Shown here: piece by piece, positions 35,925-45,628 of the stretch | How the letters are laid out: every line of letters starts with the position of its first letter | Numbering within the stretch: the first letter of the stretch is position 1 | Source of the DNA: Eutreptiella sp. 'Long Island Sound 2002' | Taxonomy: Eukaryota; Euglenozoa; Euglenophyceae; Eutreptiales; Eutreptiaceae | Length of the DNA: 64,000 nt | Assembly: GCA_964036045.1 (NCBI GenBank) | Contig: CAXIWF010000910.1 | Span: 1 to 64,000 of the forward strand | Direction of reading: 5' to 3' | The notes under the pieces: generated by a model | Seen by the model: the letters and a program-made list of their open reading frames with translations, nothing else | Told to the model about the DNA's origin: nothing | The model's database searches: none | Position numbers and translations under genes: made by a program

Positions 35925-35965
35925 TTTTTTGGAATTTTTTTTGGAATTTTTTTTGGAATTTTTTG
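35925..35965 (-). repeat. 12-bp slippage repeat at the PLE 3' junction
   Basis: On the minus strand an AAAAAATTCC word is repeated three times with longer A-runs (AAAAAAAATTCC), then six A, then satellite DNA. The parent ORF1 sequence has the word once (39585-39599). The extra units sit exactly at the junction, as if reverse transcriptase slipped while starting or ending synthesis. Confidence 0.75.
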
Positions 35966-36039
35966 GGATGAGCTTTGAGCTTGTCCTCGCCGGAAAATCC
36001 TGAGAAGGGGTCCTCAATCAGAAAATCAGCGGTGGTCAC
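35954..36039 (-). pseudogene. ORF1 N-terminal fragment downstream of the PLE
   Basis: About 28 codons of ORF1 (starting MTTADFLIEDPF) on the minus strand, broken at the A-rich slippage repeat. It is the 5' start of a tandem PLE copy that was never completed or was lost. Confidence 0.75.
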
Positions 36040-36093
36040 AGGCTACTTCACACACGGCTCACATGCAAGCGTCCACAAACAAAGCCAAAAAAC

Positions 36094-36137
36094 GAGACCG
36101 GTTTCGGCCCAACACTAGGCCCTCATCAGTCTGAGCG
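36094..36137 (-). ncRNA. Hammerhead-ribozyme-like core (3' pseudo-LTR)
   Basis: Identical to 1351-1394: CTGATGA, stem II, GAAA, CCGG, GTC in that order on the minus strand. With the copy in the 5' pseudo-LTR it would release a unit-length RNA if both cleave. Confidence 0.6.
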
Positions 36138-36348
36138 TGAGATAACAAAGGATATTCAAAAAGACATTCTTTATCTCACATCATTGCGTGTATCACACAT
36201 GCAGACATCCGTCATTTTACTGGCGTGTTCCATCTGGTGTATTATACATCTGGTTCACTGACTTCACTGAAAATACATGTGCATAGCGCAGGAATTGCAT
36301 TCACAAATATTCAAAACACATGATATTTTGGCAGTGTGCGCGACCTGT

Positions 36349-38619
36349 TCAGGCGACGCGGCGGCGCTTACTCTGGCTGCAATTGCCATTTTCAGCTGCT
36401 GCCCTGCAATTCAACAACAGGCTGGCATCCATAGACAAACTGTCTGCAGCTGGCTGGACATTCCCCAGATCATTCAGGGTTTTTACTAGCGCTCTGTGCC
36501 AGCGCTTCCTGAGATTTGGCTGTGGACGGTTGACTGCAAACAGTTTGGTCCCAGGAATTGATTGTTTGATCTGTTGGTTCAGTCTGTGAATTGGATCTCC
36601 ATACTTCAGGGGAATACACGCCTCATATGGCACTCTCCACACATGGATGCGAAAAAATTCCAAAAAATTACCCACCCTCCTACCCTTTGTTTTGGAATTT
36701 CGTGTCATGTATCTGTCCTTCTCAGACCAACTCACAGGCAAGGAACTGCAGAGCGTTTTGGGGTACCCTAGCCTGCGGCAGGCCCCATTCATCCTCTTTA
36801 CGGCCGCCAGGAAATATCGTTCATGGGAGTTAGTACGAAGGAAACGTACCCCCTCCCCCCGTCTCCACCCGAGTTTTGTACCTCGGGGGGTATTGCTGGA
36901 CCAGGGGATGTATGTGGCACTGTTTGTAGGCTTGAAATGGGTACAGTACCTCGGTTCATGCAGGTCCAGGACATGTAGGTCCAGGAAAATGATATCCGCT
37001 GACACACCCAGAGCCAAAACCTCAAAAGGCAGGTGTGGGGGGTACCAAGAGGAAAGCATTGCAGTGATCTGCGGCGTATGGGCGCGGTGGTGAATACACG
37101 CGCCATCGTCGATAAATCTCAGCAAAATGCATGGCAGTGCCTTCTGCCCCAGACGTTCAAAACAGCGCAGCGCTAGGTTAGCCCAGGCTGGGGCGCAATT
37201 CGTCCCCATGGAGAAGCCCTGGGCCTGCCTGTAAATTCCACTGCCTGGGGCCTTAAAAATATTATGCGTAAAAATTAGGTGCAGGAAAACCTCACCCAGG
37301 GAAACCTCGGGATCGTACTGCATATTGAAAAATGGGAATGAGGTATCAATGAATCGAAACCATCGTTCACCAATCGGCTCAGTGAGCCATCGCACATATG
37401 CACGCTCATGTAATGTGATCTCAAAATTATTCAGACATGTGTTCTTCCACTCATCGCGCCAATAGCGGAACGCTTTGCTCAAATCACTGAACGTAAAATT
37501 TGTGTACAGGGCAGTGAAATCAAAGGAGGTCAGGACATACTGATCGTGGTCCCCATCCACCCAATGTTTGAAATTGTGTATGCGCTGTACAAAATCCAGT
37601 GTATCCGTGAGGGGAGTGTTCTTGGCGTCTTGCCAAGCATCGAAGCGCAAAAATATTTTCCCCAACGTGCTCAAAATGATTGATGGGGGGGTAGTGAACC
37701 AGCTTGTGAGTGCTGTGATCGGTCTGGAAGGCCACGAATTTTCACGAATGGATTTTCTCTTGTGGGTCTTCACTTGCATGTAGAAAATTGGCATTTTCAA
37801 AGGCGGCGACCTTTCAAAGAAGTTTTGCAACAACTCGGTTAGTGGTTCGTCCACGTTGTGGGATTCCAGCAGGGTGATGGCCGTTATGGCGATGTCCCGT
37901 CTCCACACCTTAGCCTGGTCAGTCCACATCAATTCTTGATCGGTTGTGAAGTCCCCAAGCTTGCGGTATACCGGGTCTCCATTTTTGTGGACCACACCCA
38001 TGTTGTTGTTTTGTTCCATGAGGTATGTCTTGAGAGACATCACAACTTGATCCCCGTCTTTGTCAGCAGCCACAATTACGTGTGTGTTTAGGAACTCATG
38101 CACGCATCCACCATGCCAAATCACACCACGAGAGGGGGGACGTTGCTCAGCAAAATCGCTGAGCGTGAACTTGAAAGTATCATGGCACTTGTTGACGAAA
38201 TTTTCGATCACGAACGACTCCGCTCCCAATTTTTGTAGCACACACGGAGGTGGGTCTCGACCGCTCTTCCGAAACAACGAAGGATGTGGGAATGACCGGT
38301 AGATGTCCACCTTTTTTGGTTCCTTTGTAAAAGCCAGCGACCATAGAAGCACACGGCGCATCTCCATAGCCTCGGATGGGAGCGCCTTCAATGAACGCTT
38401 TATAGATGGACCAGGGAATGAATGGGGCACAAATTTTCCTCCGAGCGATAGCAGCATGCGAAGGTATGGCGAAATTGGTTGAGACAAAACGTCTCCTTGC
38501 AAGACGGTAGGCACGAAAGGCTTGAGGTGTAGTTCAATGTTGTGAAGGGCTTTGAAATCCATGTCACTTTCAGCAATTTCTTTGGGGCAACGCGTCTTGT
38601 CCCACTCACGTTTTCTCAT
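36349..38619 (-). CDS. Penelope-like reverse transcriptase (756 aa)
   Basis: RNA-dependent DNA polymerase of the retroelement. An N-terminal PLE-type segment, VIVAADKDGDQVVMSLKTYL, spans ~181-200. RT begins with MPIFYMQVKTHK and WPSRPITAL (~276-304). Motif A is TSFDFTALYTNF with Asp367, motif B is QGFSMGTNCAPAWANL (~467-482), and motif C is RFIDDG with Asp504/Asp505. Then come FLDLHVL (~545) and KPTNSATYIPWSSNTP (~563-578). The NRPQPNLRKRWHRALV stretch (~697-712) resembles the conserved PLE segment that normally precedes the GIY-YIG endonuclease, but here only ~44 residues and a basic KRRR tail follow. All catalytic Asp are present and the frame is uninterrupted. The start is the ATG overlapping the ORF1 stop as ATGA, implying translation coupled to ORF1. 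Confidence 0.9.
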   Translation of the reverse strand: MRKREWDKTRCPKEIAESDMDFKALHNIELHLKPFVPTVLQGDVLSQPISPYLRMLLSLGGKFVPHSFPGPSIKRSLKALPSEAMEMRRVLLWSLAFTKEPKKVDIYRSFPHPSLFRKSGRDPPPCVLQKLGAESFVIENFVNKCHDTFKFTLSDFAEQRPPSRGVIWHGGCVHEFLNTHVIVAADKDGDQVVMSLKTYLMEQNNNMGVVHKNGDPVYRKLGDFTTDQELMWTDQAKVWRRDIAITAITLLESHNVDEPLTELLQNFFERSPPLKMPIFYMQVKTHKRKSIRENSWPSRPITALTSWFTTPPSIILSTLGKIFLRFDAWQDAKNTPLTDTLDFVQRIHNFKHWVDGDHDQYVLTSFDFTALYTNFTFSDLSKAFRYWRDEWKNTCLNNFEITLHERAYVRWLTEPIGERWFRFIDTSFPFFNMQYDPEVSLGEVFLHLIFTHNIFKAPGSGIYRQAQGFSMGTNCAPAWANLALRCFERLGQKALPCILLRFIDDGACIHHRAHTPQITAMLSSWYPPHLPFEVLALGVSADIIFLDLHVLDLHEPRYCTHFKPTNSATYIPWSSNTPRGTKLGWRRGEGVRFLRTNSHERYFLAAVKRMNGACRRLGYPKTLCSSLPVSWSEKDRYMTRNSKTKGRRVGNFLEFFRIHVWRVPYEACIPLKYGDPIHRLNQQIKQSIPGTKLFAVNRPQPNLRKRWHRALVKTLNDLGNVQPAADSLSMDASLLLNCRAAAENGNCSQSKRRRVA

Positions 38620-39674
38620 CTTTTGCTTCTTTGACCGCGTTTCTTTGGTGTGGGTGTTCGGAAGCGGAGTTTCTTTGACTTTGGCGATTTTGCTTGCTTC
38701 TTTCCGCGGGTTTTGCGCCCGCCGTAACTCTTGGGACTTCTTCCTCGCCTTCCATTTTGTGAGCTTCCGGTGCTGCTTCGTGTCGTTGAGGTACTTGAGC
38801 TCCTTTTCGTTGAGGTACTGCTTGAGGCGGAGTCTTCTCGCCTTTTCCCTCTTTTCGAACTCGAGCGTACCCCGTTTTTTGATTTTGTAGCGAGCTCCGG
38901 TCGGTTGGTCACCATTTTTTGTAGTGCACGGCGAAGGGCAAGTATTTGGTCATCCATTTCGAGTTCACTTTGAAAGCCTTCACGCATAATTTCCTCAAAG
39001 ACGGTTTTTTGTTCCACTTGCATAAGACGGTCCGCTTCTTTCTTTTTGATGCTCTCTTCCCACTTGGTGTATTGTTTTTCACCATTATCATTGATCGATC
39101 GTAAGCTTACGACAATTTGTGTGAGTGCTTTATCACGTTCTTCAACGAGATCACGGCGTGCCGTGTTGGTGTCCATTCCCCATTGCGCACATTCATCAAC
39201 CATGGTAATAAAATGTGCATGCACCTTGCCACGTGCCGTGCTTGCCAAATCCCGCACACGAGCATCATCATTGGCTTTTTGTTTTTTGAGGAGTTCAATT
39301 TTGGTGTTGTAGAACTCTTCGTGCACCTTCTTTTGAGACTCTTCGGCAATGACTTTCATCACTTTGTTGGTACCATCGTAAAATTGGTCCTTTTTGGCCT
39401 TGAATGTGTTGTTCCGGTAGTAAAGCATCTTTCGGATTGCAAGGTCACGATTCTTGGCTTTTTCGGCGGCCATGAGGTAGGTAACAACGTCCGAACGGAT
39501 CGCATGTGGCACGGCTTGGAGTTGCCACTTTGGTTTGTGGTTTTGACGCTTGAAAGACATATCGGCGCTCGGTAACACACGACGTTTTTGGAATTTTTTG
39601 GGATGAGCTTTGAGCTTGTCCTCGCCGGAAAATCCTGAGAAGGGGTCCTCAATCAGAAAATCAGCGGTGGTCAC
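38616..39674 (-). CDS. PLE ORF1: 352-aa basic coiled-coil protein (second unit)
   Basis: Identical in sequence to the copy at 238-1296. Here it is seen with its complete downstream RT. Its first ~30 codons lie inside the 573-bp pseudo-LTR, so the leader and start region are regenerated from the 3' end of a neighbouring copy. The C-terminal ~90 residues are Ser/Arg/Lys-rich. The stop codon TGA is complementary to 38616-38618 and shares TG with the RT ATG. The function, RNA binding for the retroelement particle, is inferred only. Confidence 0.75.
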   Translation of the reverse strand: MTTADFLIEDPFSGFSGEDKLKAHPKKFQKRRVLPSADMSFKRQNHKPKWQLQAVPHAIRSDVVTYLMAAEKAKNRDLAIRKMLYYRNNTFKAKKDQFYDGTNKVMKVIAEESQKKVHEEFYNTKIELLKKQKANDDARVRDLASTARGKVHAHFITMVDECAQWGMDTNTARRDLVEERDKALTQIVVSLRSINDNGEKQYTKWEESIKKKEADRLMQVEQKTVFEEIMREGFQSELEMDDQILALRRALQKMVTNRPELATKSKNGVRSSSKRGKRREDSASSSTSTKRSSSTSTTRSSTGSSQNGRRGRSPKSYGGRKTRGKKQAKSPKSKKLRFRTPTPKKRGQRSKR

Positions 39675-39728
39675 AGGCTACTTCACACACGGCTCACATG
39701 CAAGCGTCCACAAACAAAGCCAAAAAAC

Positions 39729-39772
39729 GAGACCGGTTTCGGCCCAACACTAGGCCCTCATCAGTCTGAGCG
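39729..39772 (-). ncRNA. Hammerhead-ribozyme-like core (5' pseudo-LTR, second unit)
   Basis: Third identical occurrence of the CTGATGA / GAAA / CCGG-GTC arrangement. It lies 55 bp or more upstream of the ORF1 start, so cleavage would leave a short ORF1 leader. Confidence 0.6.
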
Positions 39773-39983
39773 TGAGATAACAAAGGATATTCAAAAAGAC
39801 ATTCTTTATCTCACATCATTGCGTGTATCACACATGCAGACATCCGTCATTTTACTGGCGTGTTCCATCTGGTGTATTATACATCTGGTTCACTGACTTC
39901 ACTGAAAATACATGTGCATAGCGCAGGAATTGCATTCACAAATATTCAAAACACATGATATTTTGGCAGTGTGCGCGACCTGT

Positions 39984-40157
39984 TCAGGCGACGCGGCGGC
40001 GCTTACTCTGGCTGCAATTGCCATTTTCAGCTGCTGCCCTGCAATTCAACAACAGGCTGGCATCCATAGACAAACTGTCTGCAGCTGGCTGGACATTCCC
40101 CAGATCATTCAGGGTTTTTACCAGCGCTCTGTGCCAGCGCTTCCTGAGATTTGGCTG
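39984..40157 (-). pseudogene. RT C-terminal fragment (second unit)
   Basis: Same 58-codon RT tail as 1606-1779: the remnant of the tandem PLE copy upstream of the intact one. Confidence 0.8.
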
Positions 40158-43100
40158 CGCGCGCGCGCGACCAAAAACTCGGTAATAACCGCCCCAACCG
40201 CCAAATCTGAGTTGATATTCGGATTCAGCGACATCAAAATAGGGGGGGGGGGTACTAGTTTACCCATGTAGGTCCCCAGGGGGTCCTGCTCTAACACCAC
40301 CCCAAAAGGGGTATCCCCATTCGTGGTGAGGAACGGGCAGAGCCTACCGAGTCGGTAATAGTCACCCATATCCTAAAATGAGCTATTGACACAGTAAACC
40401 CCCCCTATTTCGGGGTCGCTGAGTCCAAAACGTCACTCATTTTGCGAATCCGAGACGGTGGCGTCGAGCTATGGGGGAGGGGGGTCCTAACGAGCGGTGG
40501 GGGGTCCGAAAAACCCCCCCTCCAAAATGCGTTCGCATAAGGGCGCTGTCACAAGGACGTTATGCTACGCACATCCTTCTTGGAGGCACACTTTCTGAGT
40601 GTCTATTTTTTTTCGGTATATACTCGCTCCTTACTAGGCAGCTTTGGTGCTTTCAGCGCCACTTTGTGGAGGCCAATGGGCCAATCTCCTTCCAAAACCA
40701 AAGTCCTCTCCACTGGAGTCCGGATCATAGGCTCAAGCTCAGCACCCACCATTTACTCCGCACACATCCGCACACATGTCCCTCCCCTTTGCGTAACACC
40801 CTGCCCTTCCTTCCCTGGTGGTATCGCGGCATGCGCTGCCCCGCCCCTTCCGCCCCTCCCCCCTAGGGGAGTAGGGTTTGTCCATGTCCCTTGTGCGCAG
40901 GAGACAATGGGGTGGGGTGGGGTGGGGGGGTGCATGCGCGCAGTTGAGGCCGCGGTCACATTTTGTCGGCCCATTTGTGTGTGCTTCTTGCTTACTTGGG
41001 CCCTGGTTCCCCGTTTGCAGGGTATCTTTGTCTGATTGTGCCCCATGTGCGGCGCTTAACGGCCGAATCTGTTCGTTGCTGGCCCGTTCGGACGCGGACA
41101 ATGATTTGTGCCATGTGATGTTTTTTCCAATCTGTTGCATTCGGTGACGTTGCCGATCGATGTGCACAGTGATACGCTGTATGGAGAGTGTTGTCCTGGG
41201 GACAGCTTGTTTTTTGGGCTTCTAGTCAGCTTTGCTGGGAGTTTTGTTTTGTATTCTTTGCACCATGTCGTGCTGTGAGCAATGTGTTGTGTCTTGTGCG
41301 CAGTGCTGTCTATTGCAAGCTGTATCCAAAAACTTCCATGGTGCAGAACAAAGGTCTCATTGAAGCTCATGTTTTTCGCACATGGCCGCCATGGCACCTT
41401 CTTAGGAGCTAGATCTTCCTCTGAGTGTGCTGAGACCATCCCGCCCCCCTCCTGGACAAGAATCTTAGAGATTCCAAATGTGCACATGCCTCTACAATGC
41501 CACATACCTTCGGGAAATCCTTCTGTGTAACCCGCATAGGCCTGTACGCAAAGGCTAAAAAGGATTTCAAAAATTTGCTGAACGAGGAATCTCAACAACC
41601 CTAGCTCCTTGAGGGAATATATGAATGGTCCAAATGCTCGATCTAGCCATAATTCAAAGGCAGGAAATACATTCTAAACTGTAAGCCACAAATTATCATA
41701 ACTATTGCAACTTTCCTCAACCTCTTTTGTCCGCAAAAATCTTGACGCAGTGATATTGCAGGTAGTAAAGACGTATCACTATTACTATCGCAAAAAGGAA
41801 TGTCGAAGTGGTCCACTTCACGGTTCAAAAAATCCTAGTTTGTTGCGTGACGATGTTACAAATTTTGTACATACCATTGTCTGTTGGAAACAGAACACTG
41901 CATGTGTCCTGTGTGCTACAAAACCGCGGCTGCCAAAGTACTGCATGATTCGATGCTCAACAACTTACCAAAATGTCAAACCCATAGCAGATGAGGTATG
42001 GGATCAAATTGTCCTAACCAATTTTGAGAAACATCCCAGATGTCCCCAATATCCTAGTGAGTTTAAAATACAATATCACAATCTTCTACACAACCATAGA
42101 TCTATCAAGGCTGCGCATCCCGATGGCTAACCCGTACGAAATGAAAAGCGCGCCAACGAATGTCCTAAGTCGTGTTTGAGAAAACGATCCTAAGTCCGAA
42201 TGCAGAAAAGATCCTAATGATTCTAATTATCATAAAAGTCCTAACCAGGCGAACATGTTGCGATGAGTCATTGTCAAAGATATGGAAAAATAGGTTATCC
42301 TTATCCTAGAACCTCTGTCTAACGCGTGGAAAAAACATCCTAAGTATCCTGAACATCCCCAGCCTTTGGGACAGAACGTTAGGGCTAGGAAACATCCTAA
42401 CTATGCCAAGTACTGAATATTCCTCGATAACACCAACGAATATACTACATATCCTAAGCGTGGTTACAATTACGGTTGTCATGAGTTATTTGCCATCACT
42501 ACACATGCAAAATGTAAAAAGAACGATATTCTAACTCCTGTTGGAGAAAATATCCTAAATATCTTCAACTGACTGAACATTTGTTCTCAAAAATATCCCA
42601 AATATCCCAAGTACTTTGTGTGGCTCCGGGCATGTAATTATCCTAAACCTCCTGACCTGGCAAACATGTTGCGATGGGTCATTGTCAAAGAGATGGATAA
42701 ACCGGTTAGCCTTAGCCTAAAAACACTGTCTAATTTGTGCAAAAAACATCCTAAGTATCCTAAATGTCCTCAACTTTTGGGACTGAAAGTTGGGGCTTTT
42801 TTTTGCACTGAACGGCGCCTTTTGTGGCTGGCCAGGCCCACTGAAAGTTGGGGCTAGCAAACATCTTTAATGTGCTAAGTACTCCACTTTCTTCGATAAC
42901 AGCAAGGAATATCTTAAATATCCTAAGAGTGGTTACAAGTACGGTTGTGATGAGGAATTTGCCATTACTATACATGAAAAATCTAAGAATAAAAATATCA
43001 TAAGTGCTGACGGAGAAAATATCCTAATTATCCTAAATATCCTAAACATCCCAATGGGCAAACAACGGGATGTTGAAAATGTTGTGAGTCCTAATTTTGC

Positions 43101-45628
43101 CAAGTCAGTCATCCGAATCATCGGGAAGATCGTTAAACCTCATGCAGAAAATATCCTAAGTATCCCAAATGTTCTGACCTGGCTCGTTTCTTTTCTCAAA
43201 AACATCCTAAATATCCTAAGTACGTAATATTGTTCGGGGCATATCATCGAACATATTGTAAGTATCCGCTATTGGTGTGATGAGTAAGTAGCGATGGCTA
43301 GAAGGAAGATATCATAAGTCCTATAGGAGACAATATTCGAATTATCCTAAATATTCTGAACCATCCAATGGGCCTACAACAGGATGCTGAAAATGTTGTG
43401 CTCAGCACGTGTCAAATACTTCCTAATCTCGCCAGACCAAACATCCTGAATATCAGCACCATTCTCTCAGATCATGCAGAAAATATCCTAAATATCCCAA
43501 ATATCCTCAATTGACTGAACGTTCTTGCTCAAAAATATCCTCAATATCCCAAGTACTTCATGTAGCTTTGGGCATAACACCAGAAATATTCCAAAGATTC
43601 GAAGAAGGGCTACAGCTACCATTGTGATGAGTACATTGCCAAAAATATCCTAAGTCCTGATGGAGACAATATCCTCATTATGTGGACCATCCTCAACATC
43701 GTAATGGACAAACAAACGCAGGCTGAACATGTTGTGATAAGCAATCGTCAAAAACATCCCAACCTCGCCAGAACAAATATTCTAAATGCAAGAAAAGATC
43801 CTAAAACATCATGCAAAAAATATCCTAAATATCCTAAATATCCCTAGCTGACTCATCTAGACTGAAACCTCCTGCTGAAAAATGTCCAAAATATCCCAAG
43901 TACTTAATATTCTTCCAGGCAAGGACCAAAAATATCCTAACTATCCTAAAAAATGGTTACCGTTAAAGCTAAGGTTAACCGTAACCCTTTTTTTTAGGAT
44001 AATTAGGATATTTTCCCAAAAAAATGATCGGGTGTTTGGGATATTTTAGAACGCAAAAGTAACCTACTAGGATGCATTCTTTTGGCACTCACAAACCACC
44101 TCGCCTATGGAATGAGGCCTCAAGACAACACAAACAGCCCTGAACCAGTGCACCACACATGTGTAACGGCAGCACTGACAGCACTCAATTATACACTGAT
44201 GTGATCAGAATTTCAATGATTCTCAGATGTACATTAGTGCAGTAAATTTTCCGCTTGTTTTCATGTTTTCCGTTCGCCGCCAGATGTCGCCTGTGAGCGC
44301 GCGTCGAGTCGCATTTGTCTTTCGTGATTTCCCAATCGGATTTATTTAAATTATTTCGAATGATTTCACGTTGTGTCATTATGTGCGATGAATGCGCATT
44401 GAGATTCTATGTCTGCTCCATTTTTGTAGACCGGGTTTTCGTACTCTTCATATTCCACCATGGAGTTCAAAGGACTTACAAGTGCTTCGCATATGTCGCT
44501 CCCCTAAGCTGGATATGGGTCTGAAGAGGGTTATGTGGGTTCGGAGATATCAGGGGCAGTGTCGGGCGTTACGACCCCTGGGGCATCAAGGCTACAGGCT
44601 TCGCAGTTACAACAAAGATCAACCACTATGCAGCGGTTACAACATGTTCCTCACATGGCACCACACAAAAGGAAGAAACACTACACCACATCAATCCACA
44701 CCACGCTAGACCACACCACACCACCTTTCACCGCACTGCCCCAGGATGTGCCCCGCAATGTGGCCCACGATGTGCCCCAGAATGTGCCCCTCAATGCTCA
44801 CCAGAATGTGACCCATGATGTGCCCCACCATGTGCCCCACCATGTGCCGCACGATGTGCCCGCCAAATGCCAATTGATGTGCCCCATGATGTGCCCCACA
44901 GTGTGCCCCACTGTGAACCCCACGATGTGCCCTGGGATGTGCCCCACCATGTGCCCCACCATGTGCCGCAGGATGTGCCCCACCATGTAGTAAAATACTT
45001 GTAAAATCGGGGTAAAAATTGGGGATGTTTTTTGCCATACAAGGAGGGTGCTGGGTATACTTTGCACTGCACCACGGCCTCCTACCACCTTCAGAATGCA
45101 TACCACTTCACAAATGCCTTCCTCTCTATCATTACATCACATTCCAACCCATAGTTGCTCACCCGGGATGCTCCCCTTGCTGGTCTCTCCGCTATTTACC
45201 ACAAACCATACATAAAAAAAAGGCATGTTTCTGGGTAGTTCTCCATAGGCATAGTCGGCAACCCAAGGGACCCCTTCAGGATGTATCCACGGCTTCTGTG
45301 CCCCAAGCCAATGGCGTTGGTGAGGTCTCTGGGATCAGGGCATGGACATCCGAACCCGGTTTGCCAAACCAAAACATTGTCCAGCCGCCGCAGCTCCATT
45401 AAGGTCCACCGCTCACTAGTAAAATCGGGGTAAAAACTGGGGATGTTTTTCGCCATACAAGGAGGGTGGTGGGTATACTTTGCACTGCACCACGGCCTCC
45501 TACCACCTTCAGAATGCATTCCACTTCACAAATGCCTTCGTTTCTATCATTACATCACATTCCAACCCATGGTTGCTCGACCGGGATGCTACCCTTGCTG
45601 GTCTCTCCGCTGTTTACCACAAATCCCG
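40158..45628. repeat. Module M1 of the second unit
   Basis: Copy of 1780-7250; one substitution noticed (5232/43610, T/C). It holds the truncated TIR element (40158-40352), G-tract 40909-40930, decayed ATCCTAAAT repeat 42248-43968, hairpin 43926-44018, a gene-free stretch 44019-44743, minisatellite 44744-44989 and S-elements 45001-45205 and 45342-45628. No supported gene. Confidence 0.92.
42782..42855 (-). mobile_element. 42-bp retroposon, second-unit copy of the M1 insertion
   Basis: Insert 42798-42839 with target duplications 42782-42797 and 42840-42855, identical to 4404-4477. It was copied with the 38-kb unit and is not a new insertion. Confidence 0.88.

Larger units (their letters stand above)
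35950..36522 (-). repeat. PLE pseudo-LTR, 573 bp (3' copy)
   Basis: Direct repeat of 39585-40157 (offset 3,635). It overlaps the last ~58 codons of the intact RT and includes the 3' UTR, the hammerhead-like core (36094-36137) and the first codons of a truncated ORF1. Confidence 0.85.
1..38378. repeat. First copy of a 38,378-bp tandem unit
   Basis: Every landmark in this interval recurs exactly 38,378 bp downstream: ORF1 238/38616, first retroposon 4404/42782, 5S gene 21468/59846. The unit holds one PLE, two nearly identical modules (M1, M2), two satellite arrays, single-copy DNA and one 5S rRNA gene. The window begins inside the PLE reverse transcriptase, so the unit boundary used here is arbitrary. 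The constant offset shows no net insertion or deletion over the 25.6 kb that can be compared. Confidence 0.95.
35925..40157 (-). mobile_element. Complete Penelope-like retroelement with two pseudo-LTRs
   Basis: In minus-strand order: pseudo-LTR 40157-39585, ORF1 39674-38616, RT 38619-36349, pseudo-LTR 36522-35950, A-rich terminus 35949-35925. Both reading frames are intact. The direct repeats contain coding sequence (RT tail, ORF1 start), which distinguishes them from true LTRs. A hammerhead-like core lies in each. No GIY-YIG domain is visible, as in the endonuclease-deficient PLE groups. The 3' end joins satellite B at 35924/35925 and the 5' end joins M1 DNA at a GC run. No target duplication is recognisable. 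Confidence 0.82.
39585..40157 (-). repeat. PLE pseudo-LTR, 573 bp (5' copy, second unit)
   Basis: Same sequence as 1207-1779. It supplies the leader of the intact element and ends at the (GC)n junction with module M1 of the second unit. Confidence 0.85.

Noticed and set aside
36349-38619. RT as a group II intron or LINE reverse transcriptase
   Set aside because: The KPT...WSS..TP and RPQPNLR segments, the DKDGD segment and the pseudo-LTR arrangement point to PLE. No maturase or apurinic-type endonuclease is visible.
35950-40157. Direct repeats as LTRs of an LTR retrotransposon
   Set aside because: The repeats contain parts of the coding frames, there is no gag, protease, RNase H or integrase, and the RT motifs are of PLE type.
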